Source of the DNA: Massilia sp. IC2-477
Lineage (GTDB): Bacteria; Pseudomonadota; Gammaproteobacteria; Burkholderiales; Burkholderiaceae_D
Direction: 5' to 3'
Length of the DNA: 64,000 bases
NCBI RefSeq assembly: GCF_020707265.1
Contig: NZ_JAJFEQ010000002.1
Coordinates: 1-64,000 of the forward strand
The notes beneath the pieces were generated by a model. That model ran no database searches, was not told the origin of the DNA, and was given only the letters and a program-made list of their open reading frames with translations. Position numbers and translations under genes: made by a program. Position 1 is the stretch's first letter. Each line of letters starts with the position of its first letter. Shown one piece after another: positions 18,470-29,945 of the stretch.

Positions 18470-18718
18470 CTAGCGCGTAAATTCCGCTTCTTCGTCGAAC
18501 GAATCGGCGCAGGTCTTGCCGCAGAAACGGCGCACGCTGTCGAGCGGCTTCTCGCAGTACCAGCACGATCCTTTCGCGGGCAGGCTCGCACGCGATGGCA
18601 TGACAGGAGACACCGTTCCTACGGCGGCAAGCACCGGCTCGGTGGCTAGTCCGTTGTCCGGAAAACTTTCCTGTGTCGTTTCCAAGATCCACCCCCTACA
18701 CGACAGACTGAAGTCCAA
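18470..18718 (-). CDS. small zinc-ribbon-like protein
   Basis: Up to 82 aa, starting at TTG 18718; an internal ATG at 18601 would give 43 aa. The C-terminal part has CWYC and FCGKTC, spaced as a treble-clef or zinc-ribbon knuckle (CxxC-x11-CxxxC), then an acidic end DSFDEEAEF. The cysteine pattern makes it likely real. Function unknown. The start is undecided: neither candidate has a clear ribosome site. From 18719 to 18988 I see no gene, only a hairpin. Confidence 0.6.
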   Translation of the reverse strand: MDFSLSCRGWILETTQESFPDNGLATEPVLAAVGTVSPVMPSRASLPAKGSCWYCEKPLDSVRRFCGKTCADSFDEEAEFTR

Positions 18719-18947
18719 CCAAGATTACTTCAGCGGAACATCGTGCCCATGAGAAACCTCAAGCGCGGACCGCGGCGGGTTCGCGCCACGGCAGTTCACT
18801 GCAATTCAATCCGCTTCAGTGTGCGCCGAATGGACTGGCTCTGCAATCCTGAACTGCTTATTCGTCCTGCGAACAACAATTCCTGCAAGGACTTCCACCG
18901 CATCCCGCCAGGACGCGCGAAAATAATAGCGGATTGCCAAGCTTCTG

Positions 18948-18969
18948 CACGCACGCAAACGCGTGCGTG
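18948..18969 (-). terminator. 9-bp hairpin downstream of DUF1439 gene
   Basis: CACGCACGC, loop AAAC, GCGTGCGTG: a perfect stem 20 bp past the stop of the leftward DUF1439 gene. No T tract follows, so termination is only possible. Confidence 0.4.
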
Positions 18970-18988
18970 GTGGGAATACTACTAGATA

Positions 18989-19561
18989 TTATTTCGCGGG
19001 TTCCAGCGTCACCAGCAAACCAGAACGTGTGGTTTCGATCCGGGTCGGAATGTACTGGACGCCGGCATAACGCAGGTCGTCGGGGTCGAAACTGTAGACC
19101 GGGGTGTCGCGCACCACCGTGTCGATGAGCGTACTGGCCACGCGCGCGAGCTGGCGCTCGGTTTCGGGATTGGCGCCGATGGCGATGCGGTCGACCCGCG
19201 GTTCCGCCATCATGACGGCCGGGCGGCCCGGATCGACGTACAGGCGGCCGGAGAAGGCCACGCTGCCGCTCCAGGTGTCGCGCGCGAAGGGCGGCGCAAC
19301 CGAGGCGTCGAGCGCCAATGCCACCCGGTCCAGTTCCGGCTGGAGCGCCAGCATCGGCCGCGACAGGCGGATGTCGAAGATCTGCATCAGGCGGTGATTC
19401 ACCGGAAAGCGGCGCTCGAGGCCGGCCTGCAGCTTGTGCAGCGGGATCTCGACCTTGCGCGGGCCGATCAGGCTGGCGCAGGAAGAGAGCAGGCCACAGG
19501 CGGCCAGCAACAGCCCTCCCTGCATCATCCGGCGCCGGTTACAACTGCGGGTGTGCGTCAT
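18989..19561 (-). CDS. DUF1439 domain lipoprotein
   Basis: 190 aa from ATG 19561, preceded by a strong ribosome site (TGGAGGAC, about 5 bases). A basic N-terminus (NRRRMM) and hydrophobic stretch lead to lipobox candidates AAC (Cys22) or LLSSC (Cys28). The rest resembles DUF1439 (YceB-like) proteins: an amphipathic beta sheet with PLHKLQAGLERRFPV. Probably an outer-membrane lipoprotein; function unknown. A GTAGGG-type repeat sits directly upstream of the ribosome site, so the promoter must lie in or beyond it. Confidence 0.82.
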   Translation of the reverse strand: MTHTRSCNRRRMMQGGLLLAACGLLSSCASLIGPRKVEIPLHKLQAGLERRFPVNHRLMQIFDIRLSRPMLALQPELDRVALALDASVAPPFARDTWSGSVAFSGRLYVDPGRPAVMMAEPRVDRIAIGANPETERQLARVASTLIDTVVRDTPVYSFDPDDLRYAGVQYIPTRIETTRSGLLVTLEPAK

Positions 19562-19573
19562 CTTGTCCTCCAG

Positions 19574-19683
19574 GTAGGGTGGGCACATTCTCCGCCCACC
19601 GGTGATAGGTAAAGGTTCTGTTGTCGAGCAAGTGATCTTGCTGTTAACTATAAGCGCGTGGGCGGCATAGCTGCCCACCCTAC
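19574..19683. repeat. GTAGGGTGGGC inverted repeat, family B copy 1
   Basis: The left end GTAGGGTGGGC (19574) and the right end GCCCACCCTAC (19673-19683) are exact complements. Inside are shorter inverted pieces (TCCGCCCACC / GCGTGGGCGGC). It lies between the DUF1439 lipoprotein and mnmE genes. Three more copies are in the window. Confidence 0.85.
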
Positions 19684-19714
19684 AGGCTGGAGCGTGACGA
19701 TACGCGTACCGGCC

Positions 19715-21091
19715 TTATTTACCGATACAGAATCGGCTGAAGATCACGCCCAGCAGGTCGTCCGGCGTGAACTGCCCGGTAATGCTGGAGAGCTGGTCCT
19801 GCGCCAGGCGCAGCTCCTCGGCGAACAGGTCGAGCGACTGGTCGTCCTGCATCGCATGCCGGCGCGCCAGCTCCAGGTGTTCGCGTGCGGCGCGCAGCGC
19901 GATCAGGTGGCGTTCGCGCGCCAGGTAGAGCGATTCGCCAGTCTGCTGCCAGCCCGCGATGCGCAGCAGTTCGGCGCGCAGCAGGTCGATGCCGAGCTTC
20001 TCGTTCGCCGACAGGTACAGGTGGGTGGCATCGGGCGACACGTCCATCGAGGGCTTGTGGCCCGACAGGTCGATCTTGTTCCAGATGCGCAGCACCGGCA
20101 CGCCTTGCGGGAAGGCCGCCACGATCTTTTCATCTTCCGCGCTCGGTCCCAGGTTGGCGTCCATCAGGTGCAGGATCACATCCGCCTTGCCGACTTCGCC
20201 CCAGGTGCGCTCGATGCCGATGCGCTCCACCACGTCGATCCCTTCATCCGTGCGGATGCCGGCGGTGTCGATGATGTTGAGTGGGATGCCTTCGATCTGG
20301 ATGGTCTCGGTCACCTTGTCGCGCGTGGTGCCGGCGATCGGCGTGACGATCGCCACGTCCGCCCCGGCCAGCGCGTTCAGGAGCGAGGACTTGCCGACGT
20401 TCGGCTGGCCGACCAGCACCACGTTCAGGCCTTCGCGCAGCAGCGCGCCTTGCGCCGCCTGGCGGAACACGTTTTCCAGTGCGTCGATGATGCCGGCCAG
20501 CTGGCCGCGCGCGTTCGATTTCTCGAGGAAGTCGATCTCTTCTTCCGGGAAGTCGAGCGTGGCTTCGACCAGCATGCGCAGGTTGATGGTCTGGTCGACC
20601 AGCGTATGCACGACCTGCGAAAAGGCGCCGGACAGCGACTGCGAGGCCGACTTCGCGGCAGCCTCGGTGGACGCGTCGATCAGGTCGGCCACCGCCTCGG
20701 CCTGGGCCAGGTCGAGCTTGTCGTTCAGGAAGGCGCGGCGGGTGAATTCGCCCGGTTCGGCCAGGCGCACACCGAGCGGGCCGCCAGCTTCGAGCACGCG
20801 AGAGAGCAGCATCTGCAGCACGACCGGGCCGCCGTGGCCGTGCAGCTCCAGCACGTCCTCGCCGGTGTAGGAATGCGGGCCGGGGAAGTACATGGCCAGG
20901 CCCTGGTCGATCACGTCGCCGTTGGCGGCCTTGAAGGGAATGTAGGTGGCGTGGCGCGGGGCCAGCTTCGTGCCGGGGAACAGGGCATCGATCAGCGCGC
21001 CGAGCGCCTTGCCCGAAGCGCGCACGACGCCGATGCCGCCGCGGCCGGGGGCGGTGGCGATGGCGGCAATGGGGGAGGTGTCGAGTTTCAT
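19715..21091 (-). CDS. mnmE: tRNA modification GTPase MnmE (TrmE)
   Basis: 458 aa from ATG 21091. N-terminal folate-binding domain ([14 protein letters not shown]), helical domain, G domain with [15 protein letters not shown] and NKIDL, and the family's terminal FCIGK with its Cys. With MnmG it installs the cmnm5 group on U34 of several tRNAs. MnmG is not in the window. It is last of the leftward rpmH-rnpA-yidD-yidC-mnmE run, but a terminator and a repeat separate it from yidC, so it probably has its own promoter. Confidence 0.97.
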   Translation of the reverse strand: MKLDTSPIAAIATAPGRGGIGVVRASGKALGALIDALFPGTKLAPRHATYIPFKAANGDVIDQGLAMYFPGPHSYTGEDVLELHGHGGPVVLQMLLSRVLEAGGPLGVRLAEPGEFTRRAFLNDKLDLAQAEAVADLIDASTEAAAKSASQSLSGAFSQVVHTLVDQTINLRMLVEATLDFPEEEIDFLEKSNARGQLAGIIDALENVFRQAAQGALLREGLNVVLVGQPNVGKSSLLNALAGADVAIVTPIAGTTRDKVTETIQIEGIPLNIIDTAGIRTDEGIDVVERIGIERTWGEVGKADVILHLMDANLGPSAEDEKIVAAFPQGVPVLRIWNKIDLSGHKPSMDVSPDATHLYLSANEKLGIDLLRAELLRIAGWQQTGESLYLARERHLIALRAAREHLELARRHAMQDDQSLDLFAEELRLAQDQLSSITGQFTPDDLLGVIFSRFCIGK

Positions 21092-21147
21092 GGGGGGATT
21101 GTAAGGGATGTGGTGCAAGGAGGCGGTGGCGGTGCGCGACGAAATTG

Positions 21148-21222
21148 GGTTCCGGCCTTCGCCGGAACGACGGTCTTTAGGCCTGCGACCTTTGCACGTC
21201 GTCCCGGCGAAGGCCGGGACCC
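21148..21222. repeat. dispersed inverted repeat, family A copy 2
   Basis: The left arm 21148-21173 is identical to the left arm of the copy at 11722. The right arm 21197-21222 is the diverged form GTCCCGGCGAAGGCCGGGAC. It lies between mnmE and yidC. Confidence 0.8.
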
Positions 21223-21242
21223 AAGTTCGCAGCACATCCACG

Positions 21243-21273
21243 AAAAGAAAAAGCCCGCGCATCGCGCGGGCTT
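21243..21273 (-). terminator. intrinsic terminator after yidC
   Basis: Leftward, GCCCGCGC (complement of 21264-21271), loop GAT, GCGCGGGC, then TTTTTCTTTT. A strong Rho-independent terminator about 22 bp past the yidC stop. Confidence 0.9.
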
Positions 21274-21294
21274 CCGAAGACAAACGCCAACAGC

Positions 21295-22965
21295 TTACTT
21301 CGCCGGAGCCGCCGTCTCGAACTTCTTGGTGATCACCCACTGCTGCGCGATCGACAGGATGTTGTTGACCACCCAGTACAGCACCAGGCCCGACGGGAAG
21401 AAGAAGAAGATGACCGAGAACGCCAGCGGCATGAACAGCATCATCTTCGCCTGCACCGGATCGGTCGGTTGCGGGTTCAGCTTGGTGGTGATGTACATCG
21501 AGACCGCGTAGATGATCGGCAGGATGTAGAACGGGTCAGGCTGGGTCAGGTCGGTGATCCAGCCGATCCACGGCGCGCCGCGCATCTCGACCGAGGACTG
21601 CAGCACCCAGTACAGCGCGAAGAACACCGGCATCTGCACCAGGATCGGCAGGCAGCCGCCCAGCGGGTTGATCTTCTCGGTCTTGTACAGCTCCATGGTG
21701 GCCTGCTGCATCTTCTGCGGGTCGTTCTTGTAGCGCTCGCGGATCGCCTGCATCTTCGGGGTCACCACGCGCATCTTGGCCATGCTGCGGTAGCCGGCTG
21801 CCGACAGCGGGAAGAAGGCCAGCTTGATCAGGATGGTCAGGGCGACGATGGTCCAGCCCCAGTTACCCAGCAGCGAGTGCAGGTGGTCCATCACCCAGAA
21901 GATCGGCTTGGCGATGATGGTCAGCACGCCGTAGTCCTTCACCAGCTCCAGGCCCGGGGTGATGGTTTCCAGGGTCTTCTCGTCCTGCGGGCCCGAGTAC
22001 AGGCGGGCGTCGCTCGAGACGGTCGCGCCAGGCGCCACGGTGCCCAGCGGCAGCACAGTGCCGATCGCATACAGGTTGGTGGCGATCTTCCTGGTGTAGA
22101 TGTCGCGCTGCGCCTTGTCGGCCGGGATGAAGGCCGAGACGAAGAAGTGCTGCGAGATCGCGACCCAGCCGTTGTTGGCCTTGGCCGAGTGCTCCGCCTT
22201 GCCCTTCTCGATGTCTTCGAAGGTCAGCTTCTGGTACTTGTCTTCCGCGGTGTACAGGGTCGGGCCGGTGTAGCTCGACATGAACCACGAGTCGTTGGCC
22301 GGCTTGTTGCCGTCGTGCTGCAGCTGCAGGTAGAGCGATGGCTGCACCGGGGCCTGCGAAACGTTGGTCACGTCATGGCGCACGCCGATGGTGTAGTCGT
22401 TCTTACGGAAGGTGAAGGTCTTGGTCAGGCGCACGCCGCCCTGCTCCGCGTCCAGCACCAGCTGCACGTTGCCGTTGGCGTCGCGGGTGGGTGCGCCGCC
22501 GCGGACGGTGAACGGGGTCTGGTGGTTCGGCAGCACGCCGGCCGGGGTCGAGCCGATCAGGCCGGTCTGGCCCAGATAGGTGTTCGGGCCGCCGACGGTG
22601 AACAGCACCTGGTTCTTGGTCTTGTCGAAGTGGTCCGGGAACTTCAGCAGTTCGAGGCGCTTGATGACGCCGCCGAGGGTGTCGATGTCGACCTTCACCA
22701 GGTCGGTGGTGACGGTGACGCGCTGGCTTGCCGGCGCGGCTGCGGCGGGTGCAGCTGCACCAGGCGTGCCCGGCACGGCGGCGGCGCCCGGCTGGGCGGC
22801 TGCCGGCACGTCGTTCGGCTTGGGCTGCTGCTGCGCCACCTGGGCGGCTGGCGGCGCCGGCGAGAACAGCGACTGCTTACCGTTGGCCACCATCCAGTTG
22901 TTCCAGAGAACAATCAGGGAAATGGCGAACACGATCCACAGGACGGTACGTTTATTGAGTTCCAT
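21295..22965 (-). CDS. yidC: membrane protein insertase YidC
   Basis: 556 aa. N-terminal membrane segment ([17 protein letters not shown]), an Ala/Pro-rich linker, a large periplasmic beta domain (~85-360), then five membrane helices with the conserved cytoplasmic loop [18 protein letters not shown] and the [18 protein letters not shown] segment. It inserts and folds inner-membrane proteins, alone or with SecYEG. yidD ends 10 bp upstream. Length is normal for Gram-negative YidC. Confidence 0.97.
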   Translation of the reverse strand: MELNKRTVLWIVFAISLIVLWNNWMVANGKQSLFSPAPPAAQVAQQQPKPNDVPAAAQPGAAAVPGTPGAAAPAAAAPASQRVTVTTDLVKVDIDTLGGVIKRLELLKFPDHFDKTKNQVLFTVGGPNTYLGQTGLIGSTPAGVLPNHQTPFTVRGGAPTRDANGNVQLVLDAEQGGVRLTKTFTFRKNDYTIGVRHDVTNVSQAPVQPSLYLQLQHDGNKPANDSWFMSSYTGPTLYTAEDKYQKLTFEDIEKGKAEHSAKANNGWVAISQHFFVSAFIPADKAQRDIYTRKIATNLYAIGTVLPLGTVAPGATVSSDARLYSGPQDEKTLETITPGLELVKDYGVLTIIAKPIFWVMDHLHSLLGNWGWTIVALTILIKLAFFPLSAAGYRSMAKMRVVTPKMQAIRERYKNDPQKMQQATMELYKTEKINPLGGCLPILVQMPVFFALYWVLQSSVEMRGAPWIGWITDLTQPDPFYILPIIYAVSMYITTKLNPQPTDPVQAKMMLFMPLAFSVIFFFFPSGLVLYWVVNNILSIAQQWVITKKFETAAPAK

Positions 22966-22975
22966 TGGAGTCTAG

Positions 22976-23239
22976 TCAGGAGTGGTTACAACCGCGAGCG
23001 GCTGGTGGGGGTTGCTTGTGCTGGTCCGCAGGCGGGACGAAGTCGACGCCGCCCGGATTCCACGGATGGCAGCGGCACACGCGGCGCGCGGCCAGCAGCG
23101 AACCGCGTGCGGCGCCATGGACGCGCAGCGCTTCGATCGCATAATTGGAGCAGGTCGGGTAGAAACGGCATTTCTGCCCGAGCAGCGGGGACAGCAGCAG
23201 CTGGTAGCCGCGAAGGAACCAGACCAGCAGCGTCTTCAT
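22976..23239 (-). CDS. yidD: membrane protein insertion efficiency factor YidD
   Basis: 87 aa. Typical YidD: LVWFLRGYQLLLSPLLG, then CRFYPTCSNYAIEAL and the cysteine/His part CRCHPWNPGG. It aids YidC-dependent insertion at the inner membrane. It overlaps the rnpA stop by 4 bp and precedes yidC by 10 bp, the usual operon. Confidence 0.95.
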   Translation of the reverse strand: MKTLLVWFLRGYQLLLSPLLGQKCRFYPTCSNYAIEALRVHGAARGSLLAARRVCRCHPWNPGGVDFVPPADQHKQPPPAARGCNHS

Positions 23240-23628
23240 GGTGAAGGCGGGGCCTTGCGCGGACGCTGCGAGGCGAACAGGCGGGTGAGCTCGGCGCGCA
23301 GCTCTTTCTTGAGGGCGCGCGTGGTGGCCGGCCCGTCCTTGGCGTTCACCGGGCGCGACAGGCGCACGATGCAGTCGACCGCCAGCAACTGGCTGGTGCG
23401 GAACAGTTCGCGCGTGACGCGCTTGATCGTGTTGCGGGTGACGGCGCGCGGCGCGAAGCGCTTGGCCGCGACGACGCCCAGCCGCGCGTGCGGCAAGGTC
23501 GATGGTCGGGTGTAGAGCACGAAATGCGCGGATTTTTGCGCCGGCCGCAAACGAAAAACGGATGAAAACTCATCCGTTTTAACGATACGCCGAACGCGCG
23601 CGAAGTCGTGCGAACCTTCGCCTGTCAT
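23236..23628 (-). CDS. rnpA: ribonuclease P protein component
   Basis: 130 aa. The RNR motif appears as AVTRNTIKRVTREL after FAPR; the basic RNA-binding fold is otherwise normal. It assists the catalytic RNase P RNA in trimming tRNA 5' leaders. rpmH ends 33 bp upstream. A strong hairpin lies within its first ~25 codons (separate entry). Confidence 0.95.
   Translation of the reverse strand: MTGEGSHDFARVRRIVKTDEFSSVFRLRPAQKSAHFVLYTRPSTLPHARLGVVAAKRFAPRAVTRNTIKRVTRELFRTSQLLAVDCIVRLSRPVNAKDGPATTRALKKELRAELTRLFASQRPRKAPPSP
23549..23580 (-). terminator. terminator-like hairpin inside the 5' part of rnpA
   Basis: Leftward: AAAACGGATGA (complement of 23570-23580), loop GTTT, then TCATCCGTTTT (complement of 23555-23565) continuing into a fifth T and CG. 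A perfect 11-bp stem with a U-rich 3' side, about 80 bp past the rpmH stop. It could reduce read-through from the highly expressed rpmH into rnpA. Confidence 0.5.
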
Positions 23629-23661
23629 GGCCGACCGCGTCGATCTGCTGGTCTAAGGAAC

Positions 23662-23796
23662 TTAGACAGCCAGGCGCTTGCGGCCCTTGGCGCGGCGAGC
23701 GTTCAGGACTTGACGGCCACCACGGGTAGCCATACGTGCGCGGAAGCCGTGCGTGCGCTTGCGACGGACGACGGAAGGTTGGTAAGTACGTTTCAT
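23662..23796 (-). CDS. rpmH: 50S ribosomal protein L34
   Basis: 44 aa, reading [18 protein letters not shown] at the start and AKGRKRLAV at the end, the standard L34 sequence. Very basic. First gene of the leftward rpmH-rnpA-yidD-yidC operon and divergent from dnaA across ~330 bp. Confidence 0.97.
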   Translation of the reverse strand: MKRTYQPSVVRRKRTHGFRARMATRGGRQVLNARRAKGRKRLAV

Positions 23797-24129
23797 GGTG
23801 GTCTCGCTTAAAGCAAAAGTAAGTGCAAAATCGGGTCTGACGTCGTGTCAGGATTCGTCGCCAATGACAGTTCGCAGATGTTAAGCCAGCGTCACGCCAC
23901 AGCAGATACTCGTTTCGCCCGGGACGCGACCTGCCGACATTGTCAGCTTGATATGGCGCACGGACGGGGAACCCTGAATTAGACATGATTTCCAGTCCAG
24001 CTGTCAAGGAAGCTGTTGTATCCCGACGAGTTCGCGTTCTGCGTTTTCGGTTGAAAATAGTGGGTCCAACCTGTGGATAACTTCGGCCGAGACAGGTAAA
24101 ATAGCGTGTTACGTATCAACTAGCGAAGT
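23797..24129. other. rpmH-dnaA intergenic region, candidate chromosomal origin (oriC)
   Basis: 333 bp between divergent rpmH and dnaA, with no protein gene. It holds one perfect DnaA box (24072-24080) and a locally AT-richer stretch (about 24043-24120). A -10-like TAAAAT (24097-24102) lies 27 bp before dnaA, with the DnaA box just upstream, suggesting dnaA autoregulation. In several betaproteobacteria oriC sits here, but the single perfect box is fewer than a typical origin, so the call is tentative. Confidence 0.45.
24072..24080 (-). promoter_or_regulatory. DnaA box upstream of dnaA
   Basis: TGTGGATAA on the plus strand is the exact complement of the consensus TTATCCACA. It lies 50 bp before the dnaA start and overlaps the likely promoter. 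Confidence 0.8.
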
Positions 24130-25530
24130 ATGGAAAACTTTTGGCAGACCTGTTCCGCGCAGCTGGAACTCGAGCTGACGCCGCAGCAATATAGTGCGTG
24201 GATCAAATCGCTCGTCGTCCTCGACTACGAGGACGGCAAGCTGCGCATTGCGGCGCCGAACCGCTTCAAGCTCGACTGGGTCAAGACGCAGTTCGCCACC
24301 CGCATCACCGAGCTCGCCTGCCAGTACTGGGAAGCCCCGGTGGAGGTGCAGTTCGTGCTCGACCCGAAGAACAGCCCGGCCAAGAAGCCGGCGGGTCCCG
24401 CCTCGTCCGGCGCCGACGGCAACGCGGCGCCCAACCTGAATGCGCCCCGCCCTGCCGACCCGGCCCCGAGCCAGGGCAATGTGAACATCGCCAACTCGCC
24501 CAAGCGCGAGCAGAGCCGCATCAACACCGACCTGACCTTCGACAGCTTCGTCACCGGTAAGGCCAACCAGCTGGCGCGCGCCGCCGCGATCCAGGTCGCC
24601 AACAACCCGGGCGTGTCGTACAACCCGCTGTTCTTCTACGGCGGCGTCGGCCTCGGTAAGACCCACCTGATCCACGCGATCGGCAACCAGGTCATGGCCG
24701 ACAACCCGAACGCGCGCATCCGCTACATCCACGCCGAGCAGTACGTGCGCGACGTCGTCACCGCCTACCAGCGCAAGGGCTTCGACGACTTCAAGCACTA
24801 TTACCACTCGCTCGACATGCTGCTCATCGACGATATTCAGTTCTTCGGTGGGAAGAGCCGCACGCAGGAAGAGTTCTTCTATGCCTTCGAGGCGCTGATC
24901 GCGGCCAAGAAGCAGATCATCATCACTTCGGATACCTATCCGAAGGAAATCACCGGCATGGACGACCGCCTGATCTCGCGCTTCGACTCCGGCCTGACGG
25001 TGGCGATCGAGCCGCCGGAGCTGGAAATGCGCGTGGCGATCCTGCTGAAGAAGGCGCAGTCCGAAGGCGTGGGCCTGTCGGACGACGTGGCCTTCTTCGT
25101 GGCCAAGCACCTGCGCTCGAACGTGCGCGAGCTGGAAGGCGCGCTGCGCAAGATCCTGGCCTACTCGCGCTTCCACGGCAAGGACATCACCATCGACGTG
25201 GTGAAGGAAGCCCTGAAGGACCTGCTGTCGGTGCAGAACCGCCAGATCTCGGTGGAGAACATCCAGAAGACGGTCGCGGACTTCTTCAACATCAAGGTGG
25301 CGGACATGTATTCCAAGCGCCGCCCGGCGAACATTGCGCGGCCGCGCCAGATCGCGATGTACCTGGCCAAGGAGCTGACCCAGAAGAGCCTGCCGGAGAT
25401 CGGCGAGCTGTTCGGCGGCCGCGACCACACCACCGTGCTGCACGCGGTGCGCAAGATCGCCCAGGACCGCCAGAAGAATGCCGAATGCAACCACGAGCTG
25501 CACGTGCTGGAACAAACCTTGAAAGGTTGA
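24130..25530 (+). CDS. dnaA: chromosomal replication initiator DnaA
   Basis: 466 aa. Domain I 1-~75 ([10 protein letters not shown]), a low-complexity domain II ~80-130, AAA+ domain III with Walker A GGVGLGKT (171-178) and Walker [10 protein letters not shown], and DNA-binding domain IV with [14 protein letters not shown]. It binds DnaA boxes and melts the origin. Followed by dnaN and gyrB, the common order. Its stop is 3 bp before a GTAGGG repeat that fills half of the dnaA-dnaN gap. Confidence 0.98.
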   Translation: MENFWQTCSAQLELELTPQQYSAWIKSLVVLDYEDGKLRIAAPNRFKLDWVKTQFATRITELACQYWEAPVEVQFVLDPKNSPAKKPAGPASSGADGNAAPNLNAPRPADPAPSQGNVNIANSPKREQSRINTDLTFDSFVTGKANQLARAAAIQVANNPGVSYNPLFFYGGVGLGKTHLIHAIGNQVMADNPNARIRYIHAEQYVRDVVTAYQRKGFDDFKHYYHSLDMLLIDDIQFFGGKSRTQEEFFYAFEALIAAKKQIIITSDTYPKEITGMDDRLISRFDSGLTVAIEPPELEMRVAILLKKAQSEGVGLSDDVAFFVAKHLRSNVRELEGALRKILAYSRFHGKDITIDVVKEALKDLLSVQNRQISVENIQKTVADFFNIKVADMYSKRRPANIARPRQIAMYLAKELTQKSLPEIGELFGGRDHTTVLHAVRKIAQDRQKNAECNHELHVLEQTLKG

Positions 25531-25533
25531 TAC

Positions 25534-25637
25534 GTAGGGTGGGCGGATTTTCCGCCCACGCGGTGATCGCTGCAGGGCGATACGTTGCGACAGAGCCGGT
25601 GATGTTGACCGCGTGGGCGGCAAGCCGCCCACCCTAC
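25534..25637. repeat. GTAGGGTGGGC inverted repeat, family B copy 2
   Basis: Begins GTAGGGTGGGCGGATTTTCC and ends GGCAAGCCGCCCACCCTAC. The inner parts CCGCCCACGCGGTGATC and GACCGCGTGGGCGG pair. It starts 3 bp after the dnaA stop codon, separating dnaA from dnaN. Confidence 0.87.
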
Positions 25638-25744
25638 GAAAAACGGTCAACGGCCCAATATTCGGGAGGGTTTGTGTTAATTCCCGGCAATTGGCAAAAT
25701 AGAGCGATAGCAATAAATAAATTAATACTTAACTGAGGATACCT

Positions 25745-26851
25745 ATGCAACTGGTCAAAACCACCCGAGACACGCTTCTCCGGCCACTGCAGATCGTGAG
25801 CGGTATTGTCGAGCGTCGGCACACTATGCCGATTCTGGCCAATATCCTCATTCGCAAGGACGGCGAAAGCGTCTCGTTCCTCTCGACCGACACCGAAGTC
25901 CAGATCACGACGCACGCGAACATCGGTTCGGGCGACGACGTGACCGGCACCACGGTGGCGGCGCGCAAGCTGCTGGACATCCTGCGTGCGCTGCCGGAAT
26001 CGGGCGACGTCACCATGACCCTGCAGAACAAGCGCCTGGCCGTCCAGAGCGGGAAGTCGCGCTTCGCCCTGCAGACCCTGGCCGCGGAAGAGTTCCCGAC
26101 CGTGTCGGTGGCCGACAGCTACAACGCCACCGTCACCCTGCCGCAGAAGACGCTGAAGCACCTGTTCAACATGGTGCACTTCGCCATGGCCCAGCAGGAC
26201 ATCCGCTACTACCTGAACGGCCTGCTGCTGGTGCTGGACGGCCAGAACATCATCGCCGTGGCGACTGACGGCCACCGCCTGGCCTTCTGCCAGGTGGCCT
26301 CCGAGCAGTCCTTCGAGCGCCAGGAAGTGATCATCCCGCGCAAGACCATCATCGAACTGCAGCGCCTGCTGGAAGAAAGCGATGAGGAAGTGCGCCTGGA
26401 TATCGCCGCCTCACAGGTGAAGCTGACCTTCGCCGACATCGAGCTGGTCTCGAAGCTGGTCGAGGGCAAGTTCCCTGACTACACCCGCGTGATCCCGAAG
26501 GGTTACAAGAACGAGTTCACGATCGGCCGCGACGAGCTGCTGCGTTCGCTGCAGCGTGCTGCGATCATGACCAGTGACAAGTTCAAGGGCGTGCGCTGCA
26601 TCATCGAGCCGGGCGTCATGAAGATCAGCTCGACCAACGCCGACCAGGAAGAGGCGGTGGAAGAACTCGAGATCGACTACGGCGGCGACACCATCGACAT
26701 CGGCTTCAACGTGACCTACCTGCTCGACGTGCTGAACAACCTCAAGTGCGACCAGGTGAACATCGCGCTGGGCGATTCGAACTCGTCGGCGCTGATTTCG
26801 ATTCCTGACAATGGCGACTTCAAGTATGTCGTCATGCCGATGCGGATTTGA
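25745..26851 (+). CDS. dnaN: DNA polymerase III beta sliding clamp
   Basis: 368 aa, three clamp domains of ~120 residues each, start MQLVKTTRDTLLRPLQIVSG and end YVVMPMRI, the standard beta-clamp ends. It holds DNA polymerase on the template. Preceded by an AT-rich stretch and the ribosome site GAGG. The upstream repeat element makes a separate dnaN promoter in 25640-25740 likely. Confidence 0.98.
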   Translation: MQLVKTTRDTLLRPLQIVSGIVERRHTMPILANILIRKDGESVSFLSTDTEVQITTHANIGSGDDVTGTTVAARKLLDILRALPESGDVTMTLQNKRLAVQSGKSRFALQTLAAEEFPTVSVADSYNATVTLPQKTLKHLFNMVHFAMAQQDIRYYLNGLLLVLDGQNIIAVATDGHRLAFCQVASEQSFERQEVIIPRKTIIELQRLLEESDEEVRLDIAASQVKLTFADIELVSKLVEGKFPDYTRVIPKGYKNEFTIGRDELLRSLQRAAIMTSDKFKGVRCIIEPGVMKISSTNADQEEAVEELEIDYGGDTIDIGFNVTYLLDVLNNLKCDQVNIALGDSNSSALISIPDNGDFKYVVMPMRI

Positions 26852-26893
26852 TCCTTGTTTGAATAGTTGAGCAGCCGGCACCATCTACATTAA

Positions 26894-29551
<2,658 letters not shown>

Positions 29552-29570
29552 TCAGGCTGCGTCTTGATGT

Positions 29571-29602
29571 AAAAATGGCCTCTTCGTGAGGCCATTTTTT
29601 AT
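29571..29602. terminator. bidirectional terminator after gyrB
   Basis: AAAAATGGCCTC, loop TTCGT, GAGGCCATTTTTT: a long stem with A and T runs on both sides, between gyrB and the convergent small gene ending at 29611. Confidence 0.92.
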
Positions 29603-29610
29603 TTCTACGA

Positions 29611-29910
29611 CTACTCGATCTTCTCTTCGAACTCGCTCAATCGCTGCATGACTACCGGGTTGTTTGCATACTTGCGCTTCAGCTGCGCGAGCTTCTTGTC
29701 GGTGCCGGTACACAGCTTGCGGATCTCCTGATTCACTTCCCTCATGCGCTGCTTGTCGGGCGGGTCGGGCATCTCTCCCCGAAAATGATCGCATCCCTCC
29801 CGCTTCGCGACAAACTTGGCGACATCGGTGGGTAGCTTCTCTTCCGCGGCAATTGCTGAACTAGCGCCCAAACACACCAACACGAATACCACGCTCACCA
29901 TCAGACGCAT
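29611..29910 (-). CDS. small secreted protein, function unknown
   Basis: 99 aa. Clear signal peptide (MVSVVFVLVCLGASSAIA, cleavage near AIA-A). The mature part is charged and helical, with two cysteines (REGCDHF and RKLCTG) that could form a disulfide and a tail KLAQLKRKYANNPVV. I do not recognise a family. It shares a bidirectional terminator with gyrB; the MFS gene starts from the same direction upstream, 35 bp away. Confidence 0.75.
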   Translation of the reverse strand: MRLMVSVVFVLVCLGASSAIAAEEKLPTDVAKFVAKREGCDHFRGEMPDPPDKQRMREVNQEIRKLCTGTDKKLAQLKRKYANNPVVMQRLSEFEEKIE

Positions 29911-29945
29911 TTCGCTCTCCCATGTGATCGTTTCTACGTTGACGC

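Noticed and set aside
18743..18985. 80-codon frame between the zinc-ribbon and DUF1439 genes
   Set aside because: Composition is not protein-like, no ribosome site, and it crosses a hairpin; left as empty spacer.
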